A stretch of DNA of 64,000 bases. It comes from an uncultured Elusimicrobiales bacterium. Lineage in GTDB: Bacteria > Elusimicrobiota > Elusimicrobia > Elusimicrobiales > Elusimicrobiaceae. The DNA is taken from contig CALUXB010000001.1 in assembly GCA_944324645.1 (NCBI GenBank), positions 248,001-312,000 on the forward strand, written 5' to 3'. The stretch's first letter is position 1, and every line of letters starts with the position of its first letter. Both the position numbers and the translations under genes were made by a program. The notes beneath the pieces were generated by a model. The model worked only from the letters and a program-made list of their open reading frames with translations, had not been told where the DNA came from and made no database searches. Below, one piece after another: positions 34,995 to 42,390 of this stretch.

Positions 34995-35683
34995 GCATCG
35001 TGTTTCCGTGCCACAATGAACGGTCCAGTTTGGCTCAATGTATAGAAACAGCCCAAAAAGTTTGCTGCAACTATAATTTAGATTTTGAGATTATTGTGGC
35101 AGATAATGCTTCCACTGATGGAAGTGCCGAAGTAGCATACTCCTGTGGTGCCAAAGTGGTATATGTGCCCCAACAAGGGTATGGAAAAGCCGTTAACGGG
35201 GGGATTTTAGCTGCCGCGGGGGAATGGGTGGGGTTCTGCGATGCAGATGGTTCTTATCCGGTGGAATTGTTTCCGCAAATGTTGCGTCAAGCGCAAGCAT
35301 TAGGAGTAGATTTATTGGTGGGAAACCGTTTAAAAGGAAAAATGGAGGCCGGGGCGATGCCTTTTTTAAACCGTTATGTGGGAACTCCTGGGCTGTCGGC
35401 TTTAATCCGTTTTCTATTTCATTTGCCGGTTTATGACTGCAACGGCGGTATGCGTATTTTAAAACGCAGTAAATACAAAGAGCTCAATCTGCATAATGCA
35501 GGGATGGCATATGCCAGCGAAATGATTTGTTCAGCAGCACAACACGGCTGGAAATATGCAGAGTGGGTTTTGCCTGTATTCCGTCGTGATTTGCGCAACG
35601 GATTGCCCGGCCATTTGAGGCGTTGGCGTGACGGGTGGAGCCACCTCATAGTCATTTTGTCGCAACGGTTTGGACTTCGTTAG
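34955..35683 (+). CDS. GT2 family glycosyltransferase (polyprenyl-phosphate sugar synthase type)
   Basis: A 242-residue cytoplasmic GT-A enzyme. It has the nucleotide-binding start SIVFPCHNERSSL, the VADNASTDGS segment, the metal-binding DADGSYP (DxD) near residue 96, GNRLKG, and DCNGGMRILKRSKY, which is typical of dolichyl/undecaprenyl-phosphate mannose or glucose synthases. No C-terminal membrane helices are present, so it resembles the soluble DPM1 form. It is overlapped with the upstream GT-C-like gene. Its 3' end overlaps the convergent GH3 gene by 32 bases. Confidence 0.85.
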   Translation: MSGRQKERNTPQLSIVFPCHNERSSLAQCIETAQKVCCNYNLDFEIIVADNASTDGSAEVAYSCGAKVVYVPQQGYGKAVNGGILAAAGEWVGFCDADGSYPVELFPQMLRQAQALGVDLLVGNRLKGKMEAGAMPFLNRYVGTPGLSALIRFLFHLPVYDCNGGMRILKRSKYKELNLHNAGMAYASEMICSAAQHGWKYAEWVLPVFRRDLRNGLPGHLRRWRDGWSHLIVILSQRFGLR

Positions 35684-36803
35684 TTTTTTGCGTTTCAGGA
35701 ATATGGCGTAAGACAAATCCTTTTTGTTCTAGAATTTTTATTTTTTTTTGTAAGCGTTTGGCATATTTTGTCGGAAGAGACTCAATCTGTTGTATCATCC
35801 AAGAAGTAGGCGCATCTATATGGAAAAACGGAATTACAATGTCGGCTCCGGCCGCTAGGGCGCTTCGCATACGGGTGGCTATATCAGATGTATAAGAGAG
35901 TTGCGCCGCTTGCATATTAAGTGCGTCTGGAATAATTAATCCATCAAAATGCAGTTCCCGGCGTATAAAGTTATACGTTTTGGGGGAATAGGTAGAAATA
36001 TTTTTCTCATCTATGGCGGAATATAGGTTGTGCCCTGTCATTAAAAAAGGCCATTTATTGGCATTTTTCATAGGAGTGATTCCCCTTTGGCGTAATTGCG
36101 GTACACTTAAAGAGTTGACGGGGGGTTTGACATAATGTGGGTCCTTGGCAGAAGCGGTAACCCCCGGGGCGTGTTTATAACAAGGAATTACACCGCCTTC
36201 TGCTAATCCGGCAGCGTAGGCATCGGCCAGTATCTGTACAATATGCGGATCTTCTGAGAAATAGCGGCTGCGCGATAGGGTGTCCTCGGGTTTGGCTATT
36301 TCTGCCAAAGGCGCAAAGACAACATCTACGGTAAGTTCCTTTAGTTTTTTCCCCGTACGAACGCCATATTCATATACGGCTTGTTGAGCTTGGGATAAAT
36401 CTGTTTGGGCCAACTTACCAAAAAAACTGGGAGCTGGTGCCTGAAAGTTGGGGTCAAATTGTTTAATGCGATTGACTAGCCCTCCCTCTTGGTCTATAAA
36501 AAATAAAAAATCTTTGCGTTGCAAAATTTCTTCTAATTCCTGGCGCAAGGTTGGAGGATTTAAATTTAACCGGGCAGGAATTCCCAAAAGAAAGCCATAA
36601 GGGTTTGCCCGCCGGTAGAAATTTTTATCCTCTTCCGTCAGCGGGTAGTGGTTAATAAGTAATAATACAGGCCTGGTTGGAATCTTAGGCTGGGGAAGCT
36701 TTTTATAAACAAAGAAAAACAACGCCGAACATAATAGGAAAAACAGAATTCCTTTGGCAGTAATAGGATGGGTAAGCAGTTTTTCTAGTAGGGACTTACT
36801 CAT
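35652..36803 (-). CDS. Membrane-anchored GH3 family hydrolase (NagZ-like)
   Basis: A 383-residue protein with an N-terminal membrane anchor at about residues 17-36 and a GH3 barrel outside the cytoplasm. Conserved parts are FIDQEGGLVNRI near residue 100, SRSRYFSEDP, CYKHAPG near residue 208 with DPH 9-11 residues later (the K-H-x-P-G...D-x-H motif of beta-N-acetylglucosaminidases), and the nucleophile region IIPDALNM. The usual KHFPGHGDT sequence is altered, so activity is uncertain. It could act on cell-wall or pilin-linked sugars. The ATG at 36803 lies six bases after CACAAT. It is transcribed against the glycosyltransferases. Confidence 0.75.
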   Translation of the reverse strand: MSKSLLEKLLTHPITAKGILFFLLCSALFFFVYKKLPQPKIPTRPVLLLINHYPLTEEDKNFYRRANPYGFLLGIPARLNLNPPTLRQELEEILQRKDFLFFIDQEGGLVNRIKQFDPNFQAPAPSFFGKLAQTDLSQAQQAVYEYGVRTGKKLKELTVDVVFAPLAEIAKPEDTLSRSRYFSEDPHIVQILADAYAAGLAEGGVIPCYKHAPGVTASAKDPHYVKPPVNSLSVPQLRQRGITPMKNANKWPFLMTGHNLYSAIDEKNISTYSPKTYNFIRRELHFDGLIIPDALNMQAAQLSYTSDIATRMRSALAAGADIVIPFFHIDAPTSWMIQQIESLPTKYAKRLQKKIKILEQKGFVLRHIPETQKTNEVQTVATK

Positions 36804-36862
36804 AAGATTATTGTGCCATTTTTGTACCCAAGCGGCAAGGATGAAAGCCAGCTCAAAAAAGA

Positions 36863-37150
36863 ATGGTTTGGTATATATGTGACGTGGTGAAGAGCGCCTT
36901 GCCTAGAGGCTGTGCGGTGATGATTACGGCCGACCACGGCAATGCCGAAGAAATGTGGGACGAAAAAATCAATATGCCTAAAACCGCCCATACGACCAAC
37001 TTGGTGGATTTTGTCTATGTCAACCCAGACGACGCCCACGCCAAAATGGCCGCCACGGGCAATTTGGGCGATATTGCCGTGACCGTCTTGCAAGTGATGG
37101 GCCTTGCAAAACCGGCTGATATGACGGCTAAAAGCCTGATTGAGAAATAG
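36863..37150 (+). pseudogene. Truncated gpmI 3' fragment
   Basis: The reading frame codes for the last roughly 80 residues of phosphoglycerate mutase. From 36917 on it is identical to gpmI for 227 bases. Before that (36878-36916) it is still in frame and recognisable but diverged (VVKSALPRGCAVM against VTEAALAKGYAVM). It lacks the catalytic domain and most metal ligands, so it cannot be an enzyme. It likely marks the right edge of a DNA insertion. Confidence 0.85.
36917..37143 (+). repeat. Direct repeat, copy 2 (gpmI 3' part)
   Basis: Identical by eye to 32004-32230. The two copies bracket about 4.7 kb containing a pilin, two glycosyltransferase-type genes and a GH3 hydrolase. Confidence 0.95.
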
Positions 37151-37164
37151 TTCTAACAGTATGT

Positions 37165-37197
37165 AAAAGCGGGGGCTCGTAACGGCCCCCGCTTTTT
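37165..37197 (+). terminator. Intrinsic terminator after the gpmI fragment
   Basis: AAAAGCGGGGGC and GCCCCCGCTTTT pair around TCGTAACG, followed by T. This may be the original gpmI terminator. Confidence 0.88.
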
Positions 37198-37224
37198 GCT
37201 TTGGATGTGGGGAAAAAGTAAAAT
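37196..37224 (+). promoter_or_regulatory. Promoter of the DUF167 gene, leaderless arrangement
   Basis: TTGCTT (37196-37201), 17-base spacer, TAAAAT (37219-37224), then exactly six bases to ATG 37231. No ribosome binding site. Confidence 0.62.
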
Positions 37225-37230
37225 AAAAAT

Positions 37231-37458
37231 ATGGAGAAATACCTGAAAGTAAAAGTGCACGCCGCAGAGAAAAGGGAAAATCTTTTGCAAAAATCTGCCG
37301 ATACTTTTGAAGTTTGGGTCAAAGCCCCTGCCGAGCGCGGGCAAGCCAATGCCGCCGTACGCACGGCTTTGGCGGCCCATTTGAATGTGGCGGAAAATAA
37401 ACTTTCGCTGATTAAAGGGGCCACTTCTCCTGCCAAAATATTTTTGTTGCGTTTGTAA
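37231..37458 (+). CDS. DUF167 (YggU-type) family protein
   Basis: A 75-residue protein with the YggU fold features VKVHAAEKRENL, then VWVKAPAERGQANAAV and LIKGATSPAKIF. The function of the family is not established; members occur near diverse housekeeping genes. It is predicted to be leaderless. It stands alone between the gpmI fragment and a pilin. Confidence 0.85.
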   Translation: MEKYLKVKVHAAEKRENLLQKSADTFEVWVKAPAERGQANAAVRTALAAHLNVAENKLSLIKGATSPAKIFLLRL

Positions 37459-37506
37459 AACTTTTCTTGATTTGTTTGCATAGTTGTACGGCCGTTTAAA
37501 AAGGCC

Positions 37507-37562
37507 TTGATTTGGTTTTTTTTTTTTGATAAATTTTGCGTATGAGCAAAATTTATCAAAAA
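37507..37562 (+). promoter_or_regulatory. T12 promoter with overlapping palindrome, pilin type
   Basis: TTGATT (37507-37512), a 17-base spacer with twelve T (37516-37527), TAAATT (37530-37535), six bases, ATG 37542. The palindrome is T5 plus GATAAATTTTGC against GCAAAATTTATC plus A5, with GTATGA in the centre. Confidence 0.72.
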
Positions 37563-38144
37563 TGCTTTTCCGTTGTAATACGTTCCGTAAAACGCAAATT
37601 TGGCGCTTCAATGGCCGCTTCCTTTTGCCCCATTGCTTCCAAGAGCCCGATTTCCTCTGTCAGGCAGGGCTTTACATTAATAGAACTTTTAGTCGTGGTG
37701 TTGATTATCGGCATTTTAGCGGCTATTGCGCTTCCGCAGTATAAAAGAGCCGTGATGAAAGCGCGTGTTTCTCAGTTATATGTATTTGCTAAACATTTCA
37801 AAGATTTATGCACCGTAGATCAGTTGGCGGGAGGAAACTGTGCCCAGCTGGAAGAGATGGGTTGGGACTACCCTATGGATAACTACGTGCTGACTACCAA
37901 CTCCAAAGGGGAACCGCTGGAAATGTTTAACAGCGGCGGAGAGTTTATTATCCAACACACTAATCTGACCGCCGCTTTCTATTTAAATGGTAGTGCGGAA
38001 GTCTATTTTTATATCGATCAACCTAAACTGTATTGTATGGCAAAAGAAGCAAGTGAAGATGCTGTAAGCATTTGCCAAAGTTTAGGCGGAAAATATGTAA
38101 CAACTGTTTCCAGCGCAAGCCCGGTGCGGCAATACGAGCTGTAA
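37542..38144 (+). CDS. Type IV pilin family protein with unusually long leader
   Basis: A 200-residue prepilin. The leader starts MSKIYQK, like the pilins at 4777 and 21621, but is about 43 residues long. After KRKFG, where the sister proteins go straight to GFTLIE, about 21 extra residues (ASMAASFCPIASKSP and a few more) come before G^FTLIELLVVV. The helix ends IALPQYKRAVMKAR. The tail has C-x12-C (CMAKEASEDAVSIC). There is no ribosome binding site; ATG 37542 lies six bases after TAAATT. Whether the long leader is still processed is unknown. Confidence 0.85.
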   Translation: MSKIYQKCFSVVIRSVKRKFGASMAASFCPIASKSPISSVRQGFTLIELLVVVLIIGILAAIALPQYKRAVMKARVSQLYVFAKHFKDLCTVDQLAGGNCAQLEEMGWDYPMDNYVLTTNSKGEPLEMFNSGGEFIIQHTNLTAAFYLNGSAEVYFYIDQPKLYCMAKEASEDAVSICQSLGGKYVTTVSSASPVRQYEL

Positions 38145-38226
38145 AGAACCAGTACGTCTGGTGTAAAATCCTTTTGCATTTAAATTTTTAGGTAACAGCC
38201 CGCCTTTTATGTAATCCTCCAAACGC

Positions 38227-38255
38227 TTGTGTTTTTGTTTTAGAAGTGTTATAAT
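38227..38255 (+). promoter_or_regulatory. Promoter of a possible small RNA or rpsF leader
   Basis: TTGTGT (38227-38232), a 17-base spacer, TATAAT (38250-38255). The next coding start is 140 bases away, behind a terminator-like hairpin. Confidence 0.6.
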
Positions 38256-38261
38256 AAATCT

Positions 38262-38356
38262 AAGGAAAGAATCGCCCGGGCCGCAGGTGAGTAAGTGCCC
38301 AAAAGAGATTCAATAAACCTATGCGAGGCGGTAGTGAGCGCCTTGTAGGGTTTTTT
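38262..38356 (+). ncRNA. Possible small structured RNA upstream of rpsF
   Basis: About 95 bases between a good promoter and a terminator-like hairpin. GAATC (38269-38273) pairs with GATTC (38307-38311) and encloses GGGC (38278-38281) / GCCC (38297-38300). The 3' part AACCTA...AGGCG / CGCCT...TAGGGTT (38316-38352) forms a bulged stem followed by six T. No start codon with signals lies inside. It does not match SRP RNA, 6S RNA, tmRNA or RNase P as far as I can tell. It could instead be an attenuating leader of rpsF, but rpsF has its own -10 box at 38384. Confidence 0.5.
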
Positions 38357-38383
38357 GTCTGGAAAATCAGAGAAACAAAATAG

Positions 38384-38389
38384 TATAAT
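38384..38389 (+). promoter_or_regulatory. -10 box of rpsF operon, leaderless arrangement
   Basis: TATAAT, then exactly six bases (AAATCT) to the rpsF ATG. The upstream small-RNA promoter has the same bases TATAATAAATCTA, so the two promoters look duplicated. Confidence 0.6.
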
Positions 38390-38395
38390 AAATCT

Positions 38396-38713
38396 ATGAG
38401 AACCTACGAAACTGTAACGATTGTAAAACCGCAGCTGTCCGATTCGGAAGTGGCGGAATTTGTGACCAAAGTGAAAGAATTGGTCGCCAAGAACGGTGGC
38501 GAAGTCACCAGCGAAGAAAAACTGGGCAGACGGAAATTCACCCACGACATCAACCACGTGCGCGATGGTTTTTACCTGTACTTGAAATTCAAAGCCCAGC
38601 CGGCTTTCATCAAGGTATGGGATGAAACGATGAAGCTCAACGAAAAAGTGTTGCGCTCCATGGTTATGCTCTCCAGCGAAATCAAAGCCAAACCGGCTCC
38701 GGTGGCTAAATAA
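38396..38713 (+). CDS. rpsF: 30S ribosomal protein bS6
   Basis: A 105-residue bS6 (MRTYETVTIVKPQLSDSEV, then GRRKFTHDINHVRDGFYLYL). It binds next to bS18 on the 30S platform. It is the first gene of rpsF-ssb-rpsR-rplI, the usual bacterial order. No ribosome binding site precedes ATG 38396, which is six bases after TATAAT. Confidence 0.95.
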   Translation: MRTYETVTIVKPQLSDSEVAEFVTKVKELVAKNGGEVTSEEKLGRRKFTHDINHVRDGFYLYLKFKAQPAFIKVWDETMKLNEKVLRSMVMLSSEIKAKPAPVAK

Positions 38714-38722
38714 GAGGCGCTT

Positions 38723-39175
38723 ATGGCAGGCCAAATCAGACTTCCGGAACAGAACCAAGTCCTTATCGCGGGCCGCTTAACGCGGGACCCGAATGTGGCC
38801 TTTACCCAAAAAGGGCAGGCGGTATGCCGCTTTGATGTAGCTGTTAACCGCCGCTATATGGACCAGACCACAAACGAATGGAAGGACGACACCGTGTTCG
38901 TGCCCGTCGTAGTCTGGGGGACCGCCGCGGAACGGGCCAAAGACCGCCTGAAAAAAGGCACCCCCGTTTATGTGGAAGGCCGCCTGACCAGCAGCGAATA
39001 TACCGATAAAAACACGGGCCAGACCCGCAAATCGCTGCAGATTACCTGCCGCCGCCTGCAAATACTGGAAAGCAATTTCTCCGGTGGGGCTGATTATGCC
39101 CAGCCGGCCGCCAAAGACGACGTGCCTTCCGTGGACGTGGACCAACCCGTTATGGAAGACGATGTGCCGTTTTAA
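38723..39175 (+). CDS. ssb: Single-stranded DNA-binding protein
   Basis: A 150-residue OB-fold protein. The N-terminal core has NQVLIAGRLTRDPNV, then VCRFDVAVNRRY and TVFVPVVVWGTAAERAKDRLKKG. The acidic C-terminal tip ends DDVPF, the standard docking peptide for replication and repair partners. It lies between rpsF and rpsR, as in most bacteria. Confidence 0.95.
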   Translation: MAGQIRLPEQNQVLIAGRLTRDPNVAFTQKGQAVCRFDVAVNRRYMDQTTNEWKDDTVFVPVVVWGTAAERAKDRLKKGTPVYVEGRLTSSEYTDKNTGQTRKSLQITCRRLQILESNFSGGADYAQPAAKDDVPSVDVDQPVMEDDVPF

Positions 39176-39203
39176 ATTTTCAAATTAAGAGGGAAGTGAA
39201 AAA

Positions 39204-39521
39204 ATGTCCGAAGAAATTAAAACTAATGCCGCACCCGCCGCTGCGCCCGCCGCAGCTGCCGCCAGACCGGAAAGACCGGCCAGACCGTTTGCCAAAAAAC
39301 GCTTTGAAAGCCGCCGCAAAGTCTGCAAAGTCTGCGCTGAAAAAATTGATAATGTAGATTACAAAAATTTCCAATTCGTCAAATCCTTCACGATGGAAAG
39401 CGGGAAAATCCTCTCCCGCCGCATTACCGGCACCTGCGCCAAACACCAGCGCCAAATTACCAAAGCAATTAAACGCGACCGCAATTTGGCTATTTTGCCG
39501 TACTCGCTGCCGAAGAAATAA
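39204..39521 (+). CDS. rpsR: 30S ribosomal protein bS18
   Basis: A 105-residue bS18. The conserved core is KVCKVCAEKIDNVDYKNF, then SGKILSRRITGTCAKHQRQI; the CxxC plus a later Cys-x2-His pattern is the zinc-binding form. The N-terminal 30 residues are an Ala/Pro-rich extension (NAAPAAAPAAAAARPERPAR) longer than usual. AGAGGGAAG lies before the ATG. Confidence 0.94.
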   Translation: MSEEIKTNAAPAAAPAAAAARPERPARPFAKKRFESRRKVCKVCAEKIDNVDYKNFQFVKSFTMESGKILSRRITGTCAKHQRQITKAIKRDRNLAILPYSLPKK

Positions 39522-39541
39522 GTGTTTAGGGAGAATTTGAA

Positions 39542-40054
39542 ATGAAAGTTATTTTGAGAGAAAACGTAAAGAACTTGGGTATGGCCGGCGACATCGTAGA
39601 AGTGAAAAACGGCTACGCCAGAAACTTCTTGGTGCCGCAGAACTTGGCGGAAGTCGCCACCCCGGGCGCCGTGAAAAATTGGCAGCTGGGTGCTGAACGC
39701 CGCGCCAAAAAAATTGAAGCTGAGCTTAAAGAAGCCCGCGCCATTGCTGAAAAATTGGAAGGCGTGGTGCTGCCCTTTACCAAAACCGTCAACAGCGACG
39801 GCGTGGTGTTTGGCTCTGTCAATAAAGCCGATATCTTTAAAGCCTTGACTGCTTTGGGCCACAAAATCACCAAAGATAACATTGAGCTCAATATGCCGGT
39901 AAAAGCTTTGGGTGAAACCGAAGTGGGCATTTATTTAAAACCCACCGTTACGGCTAAAATTAAAGTGAAAATTGAAGCCTTGACCGAAGTGGAACCCACC
40001 ATTCCCGACGCTAAAGCCGAAACCAAAGCTGAAGCTGCCGCTGAAGGAAAATAA
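39542..40054 (+). CDS. rplI: 50S ribosomal protein bL9
   Basis: A 170-residue bL9 with the N-terminal domain (MKVILRENVKNLGMAGDIVEVKNGYARNFL-like sequence, NGYARNFLVP), the long connecting helix and the C-terminal domain (GSVNKADIFKAL). The last 20 residues are an Ala/Glu/Lys-rich extension. It is the last gene of the rpsF operon. Confidence 0.95.
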   Translation: MKVILRENVKNLGMAGDIVEVKNGYARNFLVPQNLAEVATPGAVKNWQLGAERRAKKIEAELKEARAIAEKLEGVVLPFTKTVNSDGVVFGSVNKADIFKALTALGHKITKDNIELNMPVKALGETEVGIYLKPTVTAKIKVKIEALTEVEPTIPDAKAETKAEAAAEGK

Positions 40055-40311
40055 GTCTGCCGGCCTGAGCCGTGCAGAAACAGGGTTGCCGCGGTTAACC
40101 CGCCCAACCGGGACCGAGTAGGTTCTCTGATGAGCAGTTCACTTTCCGCCCCGCACAACTTTTGTTATGCGGGGTTTTTTGTAAATCAGCGGGGACTTCA
40201 GCAGAAAAGAAAATGGATTTGTTTTTCTTGAATGTGTAGTTTGACGCACGGGGCGTAGTTTTATACCATATAACAAAGGCATTTTATCACGAAAAACGAA
40301 GAGAGGATTTT
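40055..40311. other. Intergenic region between rplI and ridA
   Basis: Holds a structured 3' UTR for rplI (GGTT...GGTTAACC...AACC near 40084-40110) and the operon terminator at 40149-40180. No gene was seen. Confidence 0.5.
40149..40180 (+). terminator. Terminator of the rpsF operon
   Basis: CCCCGCA and TGCGGGG pair, with a longer imperfect stem through CAAC/GTTA around TTTT, followed by six T. Confidence 0.88.
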
Positions 40312-40689
40312 ATGAAAAAAATTATCAATTCACCCCAAGCGCCCAAAGCAATTGGGCCTTATTCCCAAGCGGTGGAAGAAGGCGGCTTTATTTTTACCTC
40401 CGGCGTGCTGCCGGTGGACCCGGTGACAGGGGAAATCTTTGGCGGGGACGTCAAAGGCCAGACGGAGCTGGTGCTGAAAAATTTGGAAAATGTACTTAAG
40501 GCTGCTGGCGCTCATCTAAAACACGTGGTCAAAACCACCGTTTATATGACCGATTTGACGGCGTTTGCTGAGATGAACGAAGTATATGCTTCTTTCTTTA
40601 AAGAAAATCCGCCCGCCCGCACAACAGTGCAAGTAGCAGCTCTTCCCAAGGGCAGTTCTATTGAGATAGAAGCCATTGTGCGCAAATAA
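40312..40689 (+). CDS. ridA: RidA family reactive enamine/imine deaminase
   Basis: A 125-residue RidA (YjgF/UK114) protein that hydrolyses enamine and imine intermediates such as 2-aminoacrylate. It has APKAIGPYSQAVEEGGF, then SGVLPVDPVTGE, and the conserved Arg-containing PPARTTVQVAALPKGSSIEIEAI-like end. GAGAGGA lies before ATG 40312. It is 9 bases upstream of malQ and probably cotranscribed. Confidence 0.93.
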   Translation: MKKIINSPQAPKAIGPYSQAVEEGGFIFTSGVLPVDPVTGEIFGGDVKGQTELVLKNLENVLKAAGAHLKHVVKTTVYMTDLTAFAEMNEVYASFFKENPPARTTVQVAALPKGSSIEIEAIVRK

Positions 40690-40698
40690 AGGGAAGCT

Positions 40699-42279
40699 AT
40701 GGCAAGCGTGCACGAAGAATTATTGGCCAGCCGCAGCAATGGCATTTTAATGCCGCTGGCGGCGATGAAAACGGAAAATGACTGGGGGGTGGGGGATTTC
40801 TCTTCCCTAAACCAGTGGGTCCGTTTTTTGGGTGAGCTGGGAGCGAGCATAGTGCAGATTCTGCCGCTGCAGGAAACCGCCCCCGGGCAGACCTGTCCCT
40901 ATTCCGCTTTAAGCGCTTTTGCCATAGACCCGGTATATATTGACGTGAACGCGGTGCGGGAAGTGTCTTTAAGCCGCCGCGCCCAAGAAGAAATACAAAA
41001 TTTACAGGGTGATATTACCGCCTGGCGTCTAAGCCGCAAGGCTCCGTTCAATGCGGTCAAACAAGCCAAAATGAAAGTGCTTTGGCAGGCCTATCAGTTC
41101 TTTTTAGAAAATGAAATGGCCTATCAATCCCCGCAGGCCCAGGCCTTTGGTGCTTACTGCGCCGCCAAAAAAGAGTGGCTGCGCCCGTACAGCATTTTCC
41201 GCGCGCTCAAAGAATTTTACCGCTGGCAAACTTGGACACAATGGCCGCAGGATTTGGCTTTGTTTAAAAAAGAGGCGGTGGACGCTTTTGAAGCGCAATA
41301 CCGCGAATATGTGGATTTCTTTTCTTATGTGCAGTGGCAGGCTGATTTGCAGCTGCGCACCGCCAAAGTGCAGGCGCAGGCCGCCGGGATGCATTTGTTT
41401 GGGGATATTCCGTTTGGCACCAATTTAGACAGCGCCGAAGTGTGGAGCGAGCGGGACAATTTCCGCCTGGAGTGCTCTGTCGGTGCGCCGCCGGACCAGT
41501 TTTCAAAGGACGGCCAATGCTGGGGGCTGCCCGCCTATAATTGGGAGCATATCCAGGCAGAAGGGTTTGGTCTGTGGAAGCGCAAAATCCGCCGCGCGGT
41601 GGAATTGTACGATTTGTTCCGGTTGGACCATTTAGTCGGGTTTTTCCGCACGTATATTTTTAAATCAGGCGATAACCAGGGCGGATTTGATATCTTGGTG
41701 GAGCAGCAGCAAATTGACCGCGGATACGGATTTCTGAGTATGGTGCTTGACAGTGCCCGCGGCGCTATGCCGGTGGGGGAGGATTTGGGCGTCATTCCCA
41801 CTTTTGTGCGCCGTATGCTGGTGGAAATGAAAATCCCCGGTTATAAAGTGCTGCGCTGGGAGCGGGAAGATAACGGCTATTACCGCGAACCGCGCAATTT
41901 CCCGGCGGTGTCTTTGTGCACTACCTCTACCCACGATACCGAAACCGTACGCGGCTGGTGGGAAACAATGCCCCAGCAGGAACGCGCCAATATTTGGGAA
42001 ATGATTTCCGCCCAAAAGACCGACGGCAACGTTCCGTTTAATTTAGATACTCAGCGCGCTATCTTGCGCCGGGTGCTGACTTCCGGCTCGGCTCTGACGA
42101 TGTTCTCCTGGCAGGACATTATTGGCACGTTGGACCGCGTCAATGTACCCGGTACGGTGTCTGATGAAAACTGGACCTACCGCAGTGAATATACCCCGCA
42201 GGAAGCCGCCAGCGTGTATAAAGAGCAGTTGGACAGCTACCGCTCTTTGCTGGAGGAGACGGGCCGCTCAAAAAAATAA
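40699..42279 (+). CDS. malQ: 4-alpha-glucanotransferase (amylomaltase, GH77)
   Basis: A 526-residue GH77 enzyme that transfers maltooligosaccharides and helps glycogen or maltodextrin metabolism. Motifs: ENDWGVGDFSSL and CPYSALSAFAIDP at the N-terminus, HLFGDIPFGTNLDSAEVW, the nucleophile region LFRLDHLVGFFRTY, the acid/base region VGEDLGVIP, and TSTHDTETVRGWW. Length matches the family. A separate CBM48 glycogen-binding-like protein occurs at 55276-55731, which fits active glycogen metabolism. A terminator follows. Confidence 0.95.
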   Translation: MASVHEELLASRSNGILMPLAAMKTENDWGVGDFSSLNQWVRFLGELGASIVQILPLQETAPGQTCPYSALSAFAIDPVYIDVNAVREVSLSRRAQEEIQNLQGDITAWRLSRKAPFNAVKQAKMKVLWQAYQFFLENEMAYQSPQAQAFGAYCAAKKEWLRPYSIFRALKEFYRWQTWTQWPQDLALFKKEAVDAFEAQYREYVDFFSYVQWQADLQLRTAKVQAQAAGMHLFGDIPFGTNLDSAEVWSERDNFRLECSVGAPPDQFSKDGQCWGLPAYNWEHIQAEGFGLWKRKIRRAVELYDLFRLDHLVGFFRTYIFKSGDNQGGFDILVEQQQIDRGYGFLSMVLDSARGAMPVGEDLGVIPTFVRRMLVEMKIPGYKVLRWEREDNGYYREPRNFPAVSLCTTSTHDTETVRGWWETMPQQERANIWEMISAQKTDGNVPFNLDTQRAILRRVLTSGSALTMFSWQDIIGTLDRVNVPGTVSDENWTYRSEYTPQEAASVYKEQLDSYRSLLEETGRSKK

Positions 42280-42291
42280 TATAAATTATCG

Positions 42292-42330
42292 GCGGTGCCA
42301 GGCGTTGAGCCAGCACCGCTTTTTATTTTT
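42292..42330 (+). terminator. Terminator after ridA-malQ
   Basis: GCGGTGC and GCACCGC with an inner GGC/GCC stem, followed by TTTTTATTTTT. Confidence 0.85.
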
Positions 42331-42378
42331 AGGGGCAAAATAGTCTGTTTTGGATTTTATTTTCATAGGAGCTTTTGT

Positions 42379-42384
42379 TATACT
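42379..42384 (+). promoter_or_regulatory. -10 box of the nucleotidyltransferase gene, leaderless arrangement
   Basis: TATACT followed by six T and then ATG 42391. Confidence 0.55.
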
Positions 42385-42390
42385 TTTTTT

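Noticed and set aside
38262-38356. SRP RNA, 6S RNA or RNase P for the structured region before rpsF
   Set aside because: The SRP GGAA/AGCA motif, the 6S bubble and the RNase P core are absent.
40127-40134. CTGATGAG, resembling the hammerhead ribozyme core
   Set aside because: No GAAA core element and no stem II are found at the needed places, so it is a chance match.
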